Shown here: one piece after another, positions 16,007 through 24,826 of the stretch
Layout: every line of letters starts with the position of its first letter
Position numbering within the stretch: position 1 is the first letter of the stretch
Position numbers and translations under genes: made by a program
Assembly (NCBI RefSeq): GCF_008933115.1
Contig: NZ_WBVO01000003.1
Location: forward strand, 1-64,000
From: Phaeocystidibacter luteus
GTDB taxonomy: Bacteria; Bacteroidota; Bacteroidia; Flavobacteriales; Schleiferiaceae
Length of the DNA stretch: 64,000 nucleotides
Direction: 5' to 3'
The notes under the pieces: model-generated
What the model was told of the DNA's origin: nothing
Database searches by the model: none
What the model saw: only the letters and a program-made list of their open reading frames with translations

Positions 16007-18196
16007 TTACTCGTTTTCAGCTGTTTCTTTGGCTTGGATATCGGTACCGAGGCGTTGTAGATAGGCGATAAGCGCTACAATTTCCTCTTGAGGGTCTACA
16101 TCGCTAATCTTAGGATTGCTGTTGAGCATGTCGGCAATCTGTTGCGCTTGCTCGTCCATGTGCATTTCCCAATTCTCAATGTAGTCGTCGGTATATGGAA
16201 CACCGAGTGTTTGCATAGCCTCGAGTTTTCCTCTCGTCAGGCTGCGGTCGAGCGTTGCATCGTTAGATGAAACGTTGCCATTCTCATCTTGAATCTCGTA
16301 AGTGAAGAGCCATGGGTAGCGAGGCATGATAGATCCTTCAGAAGTAATAGTTGGATCCCACATGTGCTGGTAATGCCATGCGGCGCCCCCGGCTCCAGGT
16401 TGGCGTTGACCAATACGGTGAAGGTCTGGACCAGTACGCTTAGAACCCCATAGGAATGGATGGTCGTAAACGAACTCGCTCGCTTTGGAATATTCGCCGT
16501 AGCGCGCTTCTTCACTTCTAAACGGACGAACCATTTGAGAGTGACAGGCATTACATCCTTCTCGAATGTAAAGATCGCGACCTTCGAGTTCGAGCACGGT
16601 GTACGGCTTCACGTAATCGTGTTGTGCAACACCGCCCTTAGACAAGATGGTAGGAACGATTTCAACGAGACCACCAATCAAGATTACCACGGTGCTGAGG
16701 ATGAGGAGTTGAACAGGGCGACGCTCAATCCAGCGGTGCCAGTATTCACCTTTGTGTGCCTTGTAGGCTTTTGCAAGTGGAGCTGCTTCAGCCTCTTCGT
16801 TTGCAACCAATTTACCGGTCTTTACAGTCTTATAGATGTTGTAAAGCATGATAAGTGCACCAACTAGGTAAAGTGTACCACCAATGGCGCGAGTCACATA
16901 GAACGGGAAGAGTTCGGTAACGGTTTCGAGGAAGTTGTCGTATACCAATCCCCCATCTGCATTAAACTGCTTCCACATCAAACTCTGGGTAAATCCAGCC
17001 ACATACATTGGGATGGCCCAGAAGAGGATGCCTAGGGTTCCAATCCAGAAGTGGGTGTTTGCGAGGCGCTCGCTATATAGTTTCGTTTTGTAGAGCTTCG
17101 GAATGAGGAAGTAAATCATACCGAAGATGATGAAGCCATTCCATCCGAGTGTTCCGATATGCACGTGTGCCGGAATCCAATCGGTAAAGTGAGCAATGGC
17201 GTTTACGTTTTTGAGTGAGAGAAGTGGACCTTCTAAAGTGGCCATACCGTAAGCGGTGATGGCTACCACGAAGAACTTCAGAACGGCGGAGTCACGAACT
17301 CTATCCCACGCTCCACGCAGGGTAAGAAGGCCGTTGAGCATACCACCCCAGCTCGGTGCGATGAGCATGATAGAGAACACAACGCCAAGGCTTTGCGCCC
17401 AGTCTGGCAAGGATGTGTAAAGAAGGTGGTGAGGACCAGCCCAAATGTAAATGAAGATCAATGCCCAGAAGTGGATGATTGAAAGTCGGTAGGAGTACAC
17501 CGGACGATTCACCGCCTTTGGAACGAAGTAATACATCAATCCAAGAACCGGAGTAGTAAGGAAGAAGGCCACCGCGTTGTGTCCGTACCACCATTGCACG
17601 AGTGCATCCTGAACCCCGGCGAAGATGGAGTAGCTCTTCCACATTCCAACTGGAATTTCAAGGTTGTTGATGATGTGAAGAACCGCTACGGTTACCCAAG
17701 TCGCTATGTAGAACCATATCGCCACATAGAGATGTCGCTCTCTACGTTTGAGGATTGTCCAGAACATGTTGATACCGAACACCACCCATATGAGCGTGAT
17801 GAGGATATCAATCGGCCACTCGAGCTCCGCGTATTCCTTGGATGAGGTAAGTCCCATCGCCAGCGTTACAGCCGCAAGCACAATGACTAACTGCCATCCC
17901 CAAAAGTGGATTTTAGACAGCAGCTTGCTGGCCATTGGAGTCTTCAATAATCGCGGCAGGGAGTAGTAGATCCCAGCGAAGATTGCGTTCCCCACAAATG
18001 CGAAGATTGCAGCGTTGGTGTGAATCGCGCGCAAACGTCCGTACGTCAGAAACTCCAGGTTGAAGTTCAAGCTAGGTGCGAACAGTTGCGAGGCAATCGT
18101 GATACCAATTAAAAACGCCACCACCGCCCAAAGCAGGGTTGCGTAGGTGAAGTCCCGCACAATGCGGTTGTCGTAGTGGAATTTTTCTAGTTCCAT
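16007..18196 (-). CDS. ccoN: Fused cbb3 oxidase subunits I and II (CcoN-CcoO)
   Basis: 729 residues. Residues 1-~460 are the CcoN heme-copper core: heme b ligand His59 (RAIHTNAA), CuB ligands His206 (WWYGHNAV) and His256/257 (GPHHLLYT), heme ligands His344/His346 (IPAHVHIGT). Residues ~480-729 are CcoO: one membrane helix (497-516), then a mono-heme cytochrome c with Cys548-x2-Cys551-His552 (GCNACHSQMVRPF). The fusion is known in Bacteroidota. It reduces oxygen to water at low oxygen tension and pumps protons. Its ATG shares one base with the ccoS stop. Confidence 0.97.
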   Translation of the reverse strand: MELEKFHYDNRIVRDFTYATLLWAVVAFLIGITIASQLFAPSLNFNLEFLTYGRLRAIHTNAAIFAFVGNAIFAGIYYSLPRLLKTPMASKLLSKIHFWGWQLVIVLAAVTLAMGLTSSKEYAELEWPIDILITLIWVVFGINMFWTILKRRERHLYVAIWFYIATWVTVAVLHIINNLEIPVGMWKSYSIFAGVQDALVQWWYGHNAVAFFLTTPVLGLMYYFVPKAVNRPVYSYRLSIIHFWALIFIYIWAGPHHLLYTSLPDWAQSLGVVFSIMLIAPSWGGMLNGLLTLRGAWDRVRDSAVLKFFVVAITAYGMATLEGPLLSLKNVNAIAHFTDWIPAHVHIGTLGWNGFIIFGMIYFLIPKLYKTKLYSERLANTHFWIGTLGILFWAIPMYVAGFTQSLMWKQFNADGGLVYDNFLETVTELFPFYVTRAIGGTLYLVGALIMLYNIYKTVKTGKLVANEEAEAAPLAKAYKAHKGEYWHRWIERRPVQLLILSTVVILIGGLVEIVPTILSKGGVAQHDYVKPYTVLELEGRDLYIREGCNACHSQMVRPFRSEEARYGEYSKASEFVYDHPFLWGSKRTGPDLHRIGQRQPGAGGAAWHYQHMWDPTITSEGSIMPRYPWLFTYEIQDENGNVSSNDATLDRSLTRGKLEAMQTLGVPYTDDYIENWEMHMDEQAQQIADMLNSNPKISDVDPQEEIVALIAYLQRLGTDIQAKETAENE

Positions 18197-18360
18197 TAGG
18201 ATTGGGATTTGTGGTCATCTTCGTCATCATCGTGCAATAGGCGTACGGAGTTTCCATAAGTGTCGTCAAACTGACCGGATTTTGCCGACCAAATGAAAGC
18301 ACCTAGGAACACGAGGGCTACTAGCAAGCTGACTGAAATGAGTAAATAGATAATTTCCAT
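18196..18360 (-). CDS. ccoS: cbb3-type oxidase maturation protein CcoS
   Basis: 54 residues, a short gene easily missed. It reads MEIIYLLISVSLLVALVFLG, an N-terminal membrane helix, then FIWSAKSGQFDD, the hallmark CcoS motif (W-x-x-K-x-G-Q-F-D-D), and an Asp/His-rich tail (HDDDEDDH). CcoS is needed for cofactor insertion into cbb3 oxidase. The TAA stop overlaps the ccoNO ATG by one base (TAATG), so it is the first gene of the operon. The 168 nt upstream hold the shared cco/marR control region. Confidence 0.93.
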   Translation of the reverse strand: MEIIYLLISVSLLVALVFLGAFIWSAKSGQFDDTYGNSVRLLHDDDEDDHKSQS

Positions 18361-18415
18361 GAAAGGTGTGGTCCTTTATTCGATAACAAAACTATCAGGA
18401 CGCACCTCGGCGGAG

Positions 18416-18430
18416 CATGACATACATCAA
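18416..18430. promoter_or_regulatory. Possible second, degenerate Fnr-like half-site pair
   Basis: ATGAC-N4-ATCAA (18417-18421 and 18426-18430). The ATCAA half is a perfect match to the Fnr half-site; the other half differs at two of five bases. It is closer to ccoS than the main palindrome and could be a secondary site or chance. Confidence 0.3.
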
Positions 18431-18434
18431 ATGC

Positions 18435-18456
18435 AAACATGATTTTTATCATGTTT
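18435..18456. promoter_or_regulatory. Fnr/Crp-like palindromic operator between ccoS and marR
   Basis: Perfect 9-bp inverted repeat AAACATGAT-TTTT-ATCATGTTT. The inner ATGAT-N4-ATCAT differs from the Fnr consensus TTGAT-N4-ATCAA by one symmetrical base per arm. It lies 75 nt from the ccoS start and 72 nt from the marR start, placed to control either or both. Low-oxygen control of cbb3 genes by Crp/Fnr-family proteins is established in other bacteria. Confidence 0.6.
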
Positions 18457-18501
18457 TTGGCCGATTTGAACAACATTTACCTCTCTATGTTGGAACATTA
18501 A

Positions 18502-18509
18502 TATATTTG
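18502..18509 (+). promoter_or_regulatory. marR -7 element
   Basis: TATATTTG, a perfect match to TAnnTTTG, 19 nt before the marR ATG. A clear -33 TTTG is not present at the right distance; TTTA at 18475-18478 is the nearest candidate (23-nt spacer). Confidence 0.5.
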
Positions 18510-18528
18510 AGGTCAAATACTCGCGATA

Positions 18529-18981
18529 ATGCAGATTGGAGAAGAGATAAAACAAGGGAAGTTTGAGGACGGATTGCAGAAGGCCATCATCAACCTCATT
18601 TACACCCATAACTGGTTCAAAGAGAGCATGTCAGGATTCCTAAAATCCTATGATATCACGAGCCAGCAATACAACGTACTACGTATCTTGAATGGTCAGT
18701 TTCCAAATGGGATTACCACAGGTGAAATTCGCAACCGCATGCTCGACAAGATGAGCGATGCCTCGAGATTGGTAGATCGTCTTGAACGCATTGGCCACGT
18801 TCAAAAGAACCGCAATTCTGATGATCGCCGATTGGTGACCTGCGTAATAACCGAACAAGGCCGAACGCTTTTGTCAGACATCAGGTCTGCCGAAAAAGGT
18901 ATGTACAATCCTATTCGCGACAGAATCTCGGAGGAAGAAGCCGAGGAACTGAGCAGAATCCTCGATAAAATGAGAGGATAG
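18529..18981 (+). CDS. MarR-family transcriptional regulator
   Basis: 150 residues with the winged-helix MarR fold: an N-terminal dimerisation helix, recognition region (GEIRNRMLDKMSDASRLVDRLE, about 64-85) and the wing RNSDDRRLVTCVITEQGR. MarR proteins sense small molecules or redox state and usually repress neighbouring genes. It is divergent from the cbb3 operon across a 168-nt region with palindromes, so it may control cco or itself. The stop abuts the pgi stop with no spacing. Confidence 0.94.
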   Translation: MQIGEEIKQGKFEDGLQKAIINLIYTHNWFKESMSGFLKSYDITSQQYNVLRILNGQFPNGITTGEIRNRMLDKMSDASRLVDRLERIGHVQKNRNSDDRRLVTCVITEQGRTLLSDIRSAEKGMYNPIRDRISEEEAEELSRILDKMRG

Positions 18982-20628
18982 TTACCTCTTGCTCAGATAA
19001 TAGTTAATAAGGCCGGTGGTCGATTCGTCGTGATCTCCGGCCTTTCCATTTTCTAGCTCCGGAAGAATCACATTCGCAAGTTGCTTTCCGAGCTCAACGC
19101 CCCACTGGTCGAAGCTGAAGACATTCCAAATCACTCCTTGAATGAAGATTTTTTGCTCGTAAAGCGCAATCAAACTTCCCAAGGCCTTCGGTGTCATTTC
19201 TGAGAATAGGAATGAGGTCGTGGGCTTGTTTCCATCAAAGATTTTAAACGGAACCAACTTTTCAATCTCATCATCAGACTTTCCTGCAGCTTTCAATTCT
19301 GCACGAACGGTTTCTTCCGATTTTCCTTTCATCAAAGCTTCTGTTTGGGCGAAATAGTTCGCTAAGAGTTTCCTTTGATGATCATCGAGATTATGTTGAG
19401 CCTTAACCGAAGCGATGAAATCGCACGGAATAAGAGACGTGCCCTGGTGAATAAGCTGATAGAAGGCATGCTGGCCGTTGGTTCCAGGCTCTCCCCAAAC
19501 TATGGGTCCGGTTTGATAGTCGACCTTTTTACCGGCGCGATCTACGCTTTTCCCGTTGCTTTCCATATCCCCCTGCTGTAAGTACGCAGCAAATCGATTG
19601 AGGTGCTGATCGTAAGGGAGAACAGCCGTGCTTTCTGCATTCATGAAATTGCGATACCAAATGCCCAACGTAGCCATAATCATGGGAACGTTTTCGCGGA
19701 ATGGTTTTTCGGCAGTGTGCAGATCGGTCTCATTAGCCCCCGCTAGGAATTGAGCAAAATTCTCGCTCCCCACAGCTAGGCAAACGGGTAGTCCGATGGT
19801 GCTCCAAACCGAATATCTACCACCAACCCAGTCCCAAAAGCCAAAGACATTTGCAGTATCAATACCGAATTCCGCAACTTTCTGGTGATTCGTGCTCACC
19901 GCCACAAAGTGCTTCGCTATTGCCGCTTCGTTAGGCGCATATTCCAAGAACCAACGTCGAGCTGTGTGGGCGTTGGTCATGGTCTCTTGGGTGGTGAACG
20001 TTTTCGATTCAATAATGAAAAGCGTGCGCTCTGGATCAATATGACGAAGGACCTTTGCGATGTCAGCACCATCTACATTCGAAACGAAATGGAATTGAAG
20101 GTCGGGTCTGCTGAACGGGTAGAGGGCTTCGTACACCATGCGCGGACCAAGGTCTGATCCGCCAATTCCGATGTTTACGATGTGTCGGATGGCTTTTCCG
20201 CTATAGCCTTTCCATTCGCCATTTCTGACCTTCTTTGTGAAGGCGTACATTTTGTCAAGTTCAGTGTGAACGAGCCTTACGACGTCTTCGCCATCAATGG
20301 TCAAAGAATCTGATTTTGGTTTTCTCAATGCCGTATGCAATACCGCACGATTCTCCGTTTCATTGATGAATTCACCCTGCAATTGCGATTGAATGGCCGA
20401 TTTAACTTCAGCTTCCTCAACCAATTTTTCGAGAAGCCCTAGTGTTTCGTCGGTAATCAGGTGCTTGGAGTAATCAAAGAGGAAAAGATCATTCTGAATC
20501 GATAGGTTTTCAAACCTTCCTTTATCAGATTCAAATGCACGTTGGATGGAGAAACTGCGCATGTTTTCGGCATGTTCCTTCAATTCACGCCAACTCTGTA
20601 GCTCCGTCGGATTAATTCTTTTCAGCAT
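18982..20628 (-). CDS. pgi: Glucose-6-phosphate isomerase
   Basis: 548 residues, normal length. Interconverts glucose-6-phosphate and fructose-6-phosphate in glycolysis/gluconeogenesis. Family signatures: [32 protein letters not shown] (sugar phosphate binding), [13 protein letters not shown] and the C-terminal [14 protein letters not shown]. It shares its upstream region with the divergent desaturase gene and carries a -7 box inside a 30-bp palindrome. Confidence 0.97.
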   Translation of the reverse strand: MLKRINPTELQSWRELKEHAENMRSFSIQRAFESDKGRFENLSIQNDLFLFDYSKHLITDETLGLLEKLVEEAEVKSAIQSQLQGEFINETENRAVLHTALRKPKSDSLTIDGEDVVRLVHTELDKMYAFTKKVRNGEWKGYSGKAIRHIVNIGIGGSDLGPRMVYEALYPFSRPDLQFHFVSNVDGADIAKVLRHIDPERTLFIIESKTFTTQETMTNAHTARRWFLEYAPNEAAIAKHFVAVSTNHQKVAEFGIDTANVFGFWDWVGGRYSVWSTIGLPVCLAVGSENFAQFLAGANETDLHTAEKPFRENVPMIMATLGIWYRNFMNAESTAVLPYDQHLNRFAAYLQQGDMESNGKSVDRAGKKVDYQTGPIVWGEPGTNGQHAFYQLIHQGTSLIPCDFIASVKAQHNLDDHQRKLLANYFAQTEALMKGKSEETVRAELKAAGKSDDEIEKLVPFKIFDGNKPTTSFLFSEMTPKALGSLIALYEQKIFIQGVIWNVFSFDQWGVELGKQLANVILPELENGKAGDHDESTTGLINYYLSKR

Positions 20629-20638
20629 GCTTAGGGTA

Positions 20639-20668
20639 GATTGAAGTCCAAATGTAACGACTTCAATC
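20639..20668. promoter_or_regulatory. Palindrome between pgi and desaturase, candidate operator
   Basis: Perfect 9-bp inverted repeat GATTGAAGT-N12-ACTTCAATC. It straddles the predicted pgi -7 box (minus strand, TACATTTG at 20656-20649) and lies upstream of the desaturase -7 box. A dimeric repressor bound here would block pgi. There is no T-run, so it is not an intrinsic terminator. Confidence 0.5.
20649..20656 (-). promoter_or_regulatory. pgi -7 element
   Basis: TACATTTG on the minus strand matches TAnnTTTG, 20 nt before the pgi ATG, in the centre of the palindrome. No good -33 TTTG was seen. Confidence 0.5.
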
Positions 20669-20678
20669 GTCGAATCAC

Positions 20679-20686
20679 TAACTTTG
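20679..20686 (+). promoter_or_regulatory. Desaturase -7 element
   Basis: TAACTTTG matches TAnnTTTG and ends only 5 nt before the ATG at 20692, so the mRNA would be leaderless or start translation at the ATG at 20701. Confidence 0.5.
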
Positions 20687-20691
20687 TAGCG

Positions 20692-21786
20692 ATGAGTACA
20701 ATGAAAGACCTAAGAGTCGACACAGAAAGAAATAAGGCCTTTGCCCAGGACCTTAACAGAAGAGTTCACGCATACCTTAATCAAGACGGTAAGTCACCAT
20801 ATGCAGACTTCCGTTATTACCTCAAGGCGGTTTTTATGGCTGGCTTGTATTGGGTTCCATTCTTCCTTATGCTTTTTCACGTGGGGGGCACTCCACTTTT
20901 CTGGATTAGCTGGATTTTGATGGGATTCGGAATGTCGGGCATCGGTATGAACGTAATGCACGACGCGAACCACGGCTCAGTTAGCACGAAACAACGTATC
21001 AATAAGTTCTTCGGTGCGAGTATGTACCTCTTGAGCGGATACGTTCTCACATGGCAGATTCAGCACAATCACCTTCACCACAATTACACCAATCACATCG
21101 GTCAGGATGAAGACCTCGAAACTCGCGGTTTACTTCGTCTACACCCTGGTGATAAGTGGAAGAAGGGACATAAGTTCCAGGCTTGGTACGGACCGTTTAT
21201 CTACGGGTTACTCACCTTGAACTGGGTGTTGGTGAAGGATTTCTCGCAGGTTGCTCGTTATAACAAGATGGGCTTGCTTGAGAAATTCAAAACAACCGTA
21301 AATAAGGAGTTTGTGAAATTGAGCTTCATCAAGGCATTGTACATCGGTGTATTTCTTGGACTTCCTATGATGATGGGATGGGCTTGGTATTCGGTACTTC
21401 TCGGTTTCGTAATCATGCACTTCCTCGCTGGGTTCGTATTGAGCTTCGTATTCCAATTGGCTCACGTTGTTCCCGAAGTTGATCACCCAACAGGTGAAGA
21501 GATTAAAGGTCCAGGCGCATGGCAAGTAAACCAACTTCTCACCACGTCAAACTTCGCAATGAAGAACCCTGTGTTAACATGGAGTTTGGGCGGGTTGAAC
21601 CATCAGATCGAACACCACCTGTTCCCGCATGTGAGTCACGTTCACTATCCCGCATTAGCTAAGATTGTGGAGCGCACAGCCAAAGAGCATGGACTTCCAT
21701 ATTTCAAGCACTCATTTATGTTGGAGGCAGTAGCTGCCCACTTGAGGTTCTTGAATGACATGGGTAAAAAACCTGCAACGGCGTAA
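20692..21786 (+). CDS. Membrane fatty acid desaturase
   Basis: About 364 residues. An integral-membrane di-iron acyl desaturase. Numbering from the ATG at 20701, the three histidine boxes are HDANH (87-91), HNHLHH (122-127) and HQIEHH (301-306); the Gln in the third box is typical of front-end (delta-5/6, linoleoyl-CoA-like) desaturases, although no cytochrome b5 domain is fused. Hydrophobic spans flank the boxes. It introduces a double bond into acyl chains, probably for membrane fluidity. Start could be ATG 20692 or 20701; an in-frame TTG further upstream is rejected because it precedes the promoter. Followed by a strong terminator. Confidence 0.92.
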   Translation: MSTMKDLRVDTERNKAFAQDLNRRVHAYLNQDGKSPYADFRYYLKAVFMAGLYWVPFFLMLFHVGGTPLFWISWILMGFGMSGIGMNVMHDANHGSVSTKQRINKFFGASMYLLSGYVLTWQIQHNHLHHNYTNHIGQDEDLETRGLLRLHPGDKWKKGHKFQAWYGPFIYGLLTLNWVLVKDFSQVARYNKMGLLEKFKTTVNKEFVKLSFIKALYIGVFLGLPMMMGWAWYSVLLGFVIMHFLAGFVLSFVFQLAHVVPEVDHPTGEEIKGPGAWQVNQLLTTSNFAMKNPVLTWSLGGLNHQIEHHLFPHVSHVHYPALAKIVERTAKEHGLPYFKHSFMLEAVAAHLRFLNDMGKKPATA

Positions 21787-21809
21787 GCAACTGTTGTTGA
21801 TAAAAATTG

Positions 21810-21839
21810 AACGGCGAGGAAATCCCTCGCCGTTTTTTT
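21810..21839 (+). terminator. Intrinsic terminator of the desaturase gene
   Basis: Perfect 10-bp stem aacggcgagg / cctcgccgtt (21810-21819, 21825-21834) with a 5-nt loop, followed by a T-run to 21839. Confidence 0.92.
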
Positions 21840-21867
21840 GTGTCCAACTCCCCGGTATGTGAACTGC

Positions 21868-21945
21868 TATACCATGGGTTAAATTTCCCCCACCACCCAG
21901 CGCACAAGCTACGGCTATTGCACGATCTAAGTCGGACCGTAAACG
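21868..21945 (+). repeat. Inverted repeat, left copy, flanking the SGNH hydrolase gene
   Basis: About 78 nt that match the reverse complement of 23432-23510. Shared blocks: tataccatgggtt, cccccacc, cccagcgcacaagcta, taagtcg and cgtaaacg. The gap at 21787-22091 otherwise holds only the terminator above and an unassigned stretch before the hydrolase start. Confidence 0.7.
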
Positions 21946-22091
21946 TTTACTTCCGTTTTCAAATGTTTGGCAATTTTCGGCGGTCACTTCTGCTATTTCA
22001 TCCCTCGCTTTTAGTCTCAAATGGTGGTCTGCAACTCGTTGACTTCGAGACGCCCCGCTGAATTGATTAGCTTTGATTCAACAGAGAAGAA

Positions 22092-23342
22092 ATGAGACAG
22101 ACCTACCTATTGCTATTCGTGCTCTTCGCAAGCACAACCCTCCTTCAAGCGCAAACCAAGAGAGCGCTGTTCATTGGTAACAGTTATACAAATGCCAACA
22201 ACTTGCCACAATTGGTGACTGATATTGCGTACTCTTTTGGTGACACGCTCGTAACCGACAAGAATACTCCTGGAGGGTATACACTTCAAGCGCATTCCAC
22301 AAATGCCACTACGCTGAATAAGATTGCTCTAGGTACGTGGGATTACGTGATTTTTCAGGAACAAAGTCAGCGTCCTTCGTTTCCACCGAGCCAGGTTGCT
22401 ACTGAAGTTTTACCATATGCAAGCGCCCTTTCGAACGCCGTTAAGGGTGCGAATTCTTGCACCGAAGTAATGTTCTATATGACTTGGGGTAGGGAGAACG
22501 GAGATCAATCAAATTGTGCCGCATATCCTCCCATTTGCACGTACGCTGGCATGCAGGAGAGATTGCGCAGCAGTTACCTGCTCATGGGACAACAGAATTC
22601 GGCAGAAGTGAGTCCAGTAGGGGCGGTGTGGCGTGATGTACGAGCCAACTTCCCAACAATTGGCCTGTACACATCAGATGAAAGCCATCCGAATATCAAC
22701 GGAAGCTATTTGGCAGCTCTCACTTTCTATGCGTCGATTTACCACAAACCCGTTACCGGTGCCTGGGCGCCAAGTGGAGTTAATGCTACAGATGCCGCAA
22801 ACATGCAAATGCAGGTGAATTCGACGGTTTTCGACAGTCTGGGTGTTTGGATGATTGATACGACCACGCTTCAAGTGAGGAGGTCCTTCTACCACAACGG
22901 ATGCACAGTAACAGCTGATTATTCAACCTCTCAAAATGCGGATTCCATTTATGTTGATTTTGGGAACGGAGATTTCGGAAGTTCGTTCGTCGACTCAACC
23001 ACATATGTTACGAATGGACTATATGTGATTCAATCCACACTTTATCGCGATTGCGATTCACTGTCCACTTCGGATACGATTCAAGTTAGTTGTTCAATTG
23101 GGTTGATGGAGTTTGATGATGATTTACGCCTATACCCGAATCCAGCAACGGATTTCGTCACTATTCCTGATGATTTAATCGGGCAGAAGTATTCGCTGGC
23201 TGACTTATCTGGCCGCGTAATTGAAATGGGGGTTTTAGGTGACAGGCTTGATATCCGCGGACTCAAAAGTGGTCGGTATGTGTTGAGTACTGCTTTTGGA
23301 AACCAAACTGTGTACTCGACCGTAATTCTGGTTGAGAGATAG
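22092..23342 (+). CDS. Secreted SGNH/GDSL-like hydrolase with T9SS sorting domain
   Basis: 416 residues: signal peptide (1-20, ending LQAQ), then an SGNH-fold domain (about 23-240) with catalytic-type Ser31 in FIGNSYT and a SDESHPN motif giving Asp196 and His199, as in DUF4886-like GDSL hydrolases. Residues ~260-335 are a Cys-containing linker, and 340-416 a T9SS type A sorting domain (YPNPATDFVTI, SGRYVLS). Expected to be a surface esterase, for example a carbohydrate or glycoprotein deacetylase; substrate unknown. It is monocistronic and bounded by an inverted repeat pair. Confidence 0.88.
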   Translation: MRQTYLLLFVLFASTTLLQAQTKRALFIGNSYTNANNLPQLVTDIAYSFGDTLVTDKNTPGGYTLQAHSTNATTLNKIALGTWDYVIFQEQSQRPSFPPSQVATEVLPYASALSNAVKGANSCTEVMFYMTWGRENGDQSNCAAYPPICTYAGMQERLRSSYLLMGQQNSAEVSPVGAVWRDVRANFPTIGLYTSDESHPNINGSYLAALTFYASIYHKPVTGAWAPSGVNATDAANMQMQVNSTVFDSLGVWMIDTTTLQVRRSFYHNGCTVTADYSTSQNADSIYVDFGNGDFGSSFVDSTTYVTNGLYVIQSTLYRDCDSLSTSDTIQVSCSIGLMEFDDDLRLYPNPATDFVTIPDDLIGQKYSLADLSGRVIEMGVLGDRLDIRGLKSGRYVLSTAFGNQTVYSTVILVER

Positions 23343-23431
23343 TAGTTTTCCCTTCCTCACTTCGTTTGGTAATGCCCTTTTTTCCACTTTGTGGTCTTTC
23401 AAATAGGGTGGAAAACTAAACGTATGTATCC

Positions 23432-23510
23432 GTTTACGACACGACTTACATCCCACAGGATGGTTAGCTTGTGCGCTGGGAGGTGGGGGTATTATAAACC
23501 CATGGTATAA
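23432..23510 (-). repeat. Inverted repeat, right copy, flanking the SGNH hydrolase gene
   Basis: Reverse complement of the element at 21868-21945 with substitutions and small gaps, centred on tagcttgtgcgctggg (plus strand). Just upstream, tagttttcc (23344-23352) and ggaaaacta (23411-23419) form a 9-bp perfect inverted repeat right after the hydrolase stop, so this 3' region may fold extensively. A partial third copy of one end is at 51264-51299. Confidence 0.7.
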
Positions 23511-23536
23511 ACTCTGATTTTGTAGTTCTCGCCACA

Positions 23537-23573
23537 AAAAAACGGTCCAACCCACTAGGGATTGAACCGTTCT
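23537..23573 (-). terminator. Intrinsic terminator of nfu
   Basis: On the minus strand, gaacggttcaatccc pairs with gggttggaccgtt (one bulge and a mismatch) and runs into seven U. It lies 21 nt after the nfu stop. Confidence 0.85.
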
Positions 23574-23593
23574 AAATCTTGTTCTTCTAACAA

Positions 23594-24208
23594 TTATCCG
23601 TTGATCGCCTCGACGTCATCAACTAACGTTGGCAACATTTTTTGCATCAAGTTCAAAATGCCATTCTTCAATGTCATTGTGGATGATGGACAGCCCGAAC
23701 ATGCGCCTTGAAGCTGTACTTTGACAATCTTATTGTCGTAACCAGCGTAGCGGATGTTCCCTCCATCTTGAGCTACAGCGGGCTTAACGTATTCCTCCAG
23801 AATCTCAACGATTCTAGTTTCAACTTCTCCCATATCGGCCGGATTGATATCCTCCGTGATGTTCGAAAGGGTCTCTTGAGCCGTTTCTTTAATCTCCACT
23901 GGCGCCGTCATGATTGGCTTGCCATCGCGGACATACTCAGAGATAAACCCTCTGATTTCATGGATTACTTCATCCCATTCGATGATGTCGAACTTCGAAA
24001 TTGCAACGAAGTTGGTTGAAACGAAGACCTCCTTTACAAACGGGAAGTGAAATAGCTGACTTGCCAATGGCGAAGGTTTTGCTTCCTCAATATTGTGGAA
24101 TTCAACACTGTCGCCCTCGATTAACCTGCGATTAGCAACGAACTTCATCACCGCGGGGTTAGGCGTCATCTCAGCATATATCTCTACAGGTACTTTTTGC
24201 GTACTCAT
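23594..24208 (-). CDS. Nfu-type iron-sulfur cluster scaffold protein
   Basis: 204 residues. N-terminal Nfu_N domain (TPNPAVMKFVANRRL, about 14-100) and a C-terminal NifU-like domain with the cluster-binding Cys170-x2-Cys173 (GACSGCPSSTMTLK). It carries and delivers 4Fe-4S clusters to target enzymes. Transcribed away from the gamma-carbonic anhydrase gene; a TACCTTTG -7 box lies about 20 nt upstream. Confidence 0.95.
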   Translation of the reverse strand: MSTQKVPVEIYAEMTPNPAVMKFVANRRLIEGDSVEFHNIEEAKPSPLASQLFHFPFVKEVFVSTNFVAISKFDIIEWDEVIHEIRGFISEYVRDGKPIMTAPVEIKETAQETLSNITEDINPADMGEVETRIVEILEEYVKPAVAQDGGNIRYAGYDNKIVKVQLQGACSGCPSSTMTLKNGILNLMQKMLPTLVDDVEAING

Positions 24209-24227
24209 TTTGGTGCTAATTTGCCTA

Positions 24228-24235
24228 CAAAGGTA
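24228..24235 (-). promoter_or_regulatory. nfu -7 element
   Basis: TACCTTTG on the minus strand matches TAnnTTTG, 20 nt before the nfu start. The surrounding acaaaggt (24227-24234) and acctttgt (24249-24256) form an 8-bp inverted repeat that may just reflect divergent promoter boxes. Confidence 0.45.
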
Positions 24236-24298
24236 AGGGATAATGCCGACCTTTGTTATACCATCAAATGCCTTTCGAGGGAAATATAGACAACGTTT

Positions 24299-24826
24299 AT
24301 GGCGCTAATTAAAGATGTTCGCGATCTCCATCCAGAAATGGGAGAAGATTGCTATCTAGCTGAGACAGCAACAATTATCGGTGATGTGAAAATGGGTGAC
24401 CAGTGCAGCATCTGGTTCAACGCCGTTGTTCGAGGCGATGTGAATGCCATTCGAATGGGGAACAAGGTGAACGTTCAAGACAATGCTGTAATTCATTGTA
24501 CTTACCAGAAGGCCGCCACGACGATTGGAAACAATGTGAGTATCGGACATAATGCCATTGTGCACGGGTGTACGATTCACGACAATGTGCTTGTAGGTAT
24601 GGGGTCTATAGTTATGGACGGTTGTGTTGTCGAAAGCAACTCTATCGTAGCAGCTGGTGCTGTAGTTACCGAGGGAACGCATATTCCTTCTGGAACCATT
24701 TTCGCTGGTATTCCAGCCAGAAAGGTGAAGGACATTACACCCGAGCTCACAAAAGGGGAGGTTGAGCGTATTGCCAACAACTATGTGATGTACTCCGGAT
24801 GGTTTAAAGACATCACAAAGCTCTAA
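24299..24826 (+). CDS. Gamma-carbonic anhydrase family protein
   Basis: 175 residues of left-handed parallel beta-helix hexapeptide repeats. Zinc ligands of the gamma class are all present: His66 (NAVIH), His84 and His89 (GHNAIVHG); Arg45, Asp47, Gln60 and Asp61 (VVRGDVN, NVQDN) match the family's conserved active-site residues. It may hydrate carbon dioxide, but many homologues (YrdA/PaaY-like) have untested activity. Convergent with murI with no gap between stops. Confidence 0.93.
   Translation: MALIKDVRDLHPEMGEDCYLAETATIIGDVKMGDQCSIWFNAVVRGDVNAIRMGNKVNVQDNAVIHCTYQKAATTIGNNVSIGHNAIVHGCTIHDNVLVGMGSIVMDGCVVESNSIVAAGAVVTEGTHIPSGTIFAGIPARKVKDITPELTKGEVERIANNYVMYSGWFKDITKL

Noticed and set aside
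21868-23510. Integron attC sites for the inverted elements
   Set aside because: No GTTRRRY/RYYYAAC core pair or integrase; the elements are inverted around the gene, not in cassette order.
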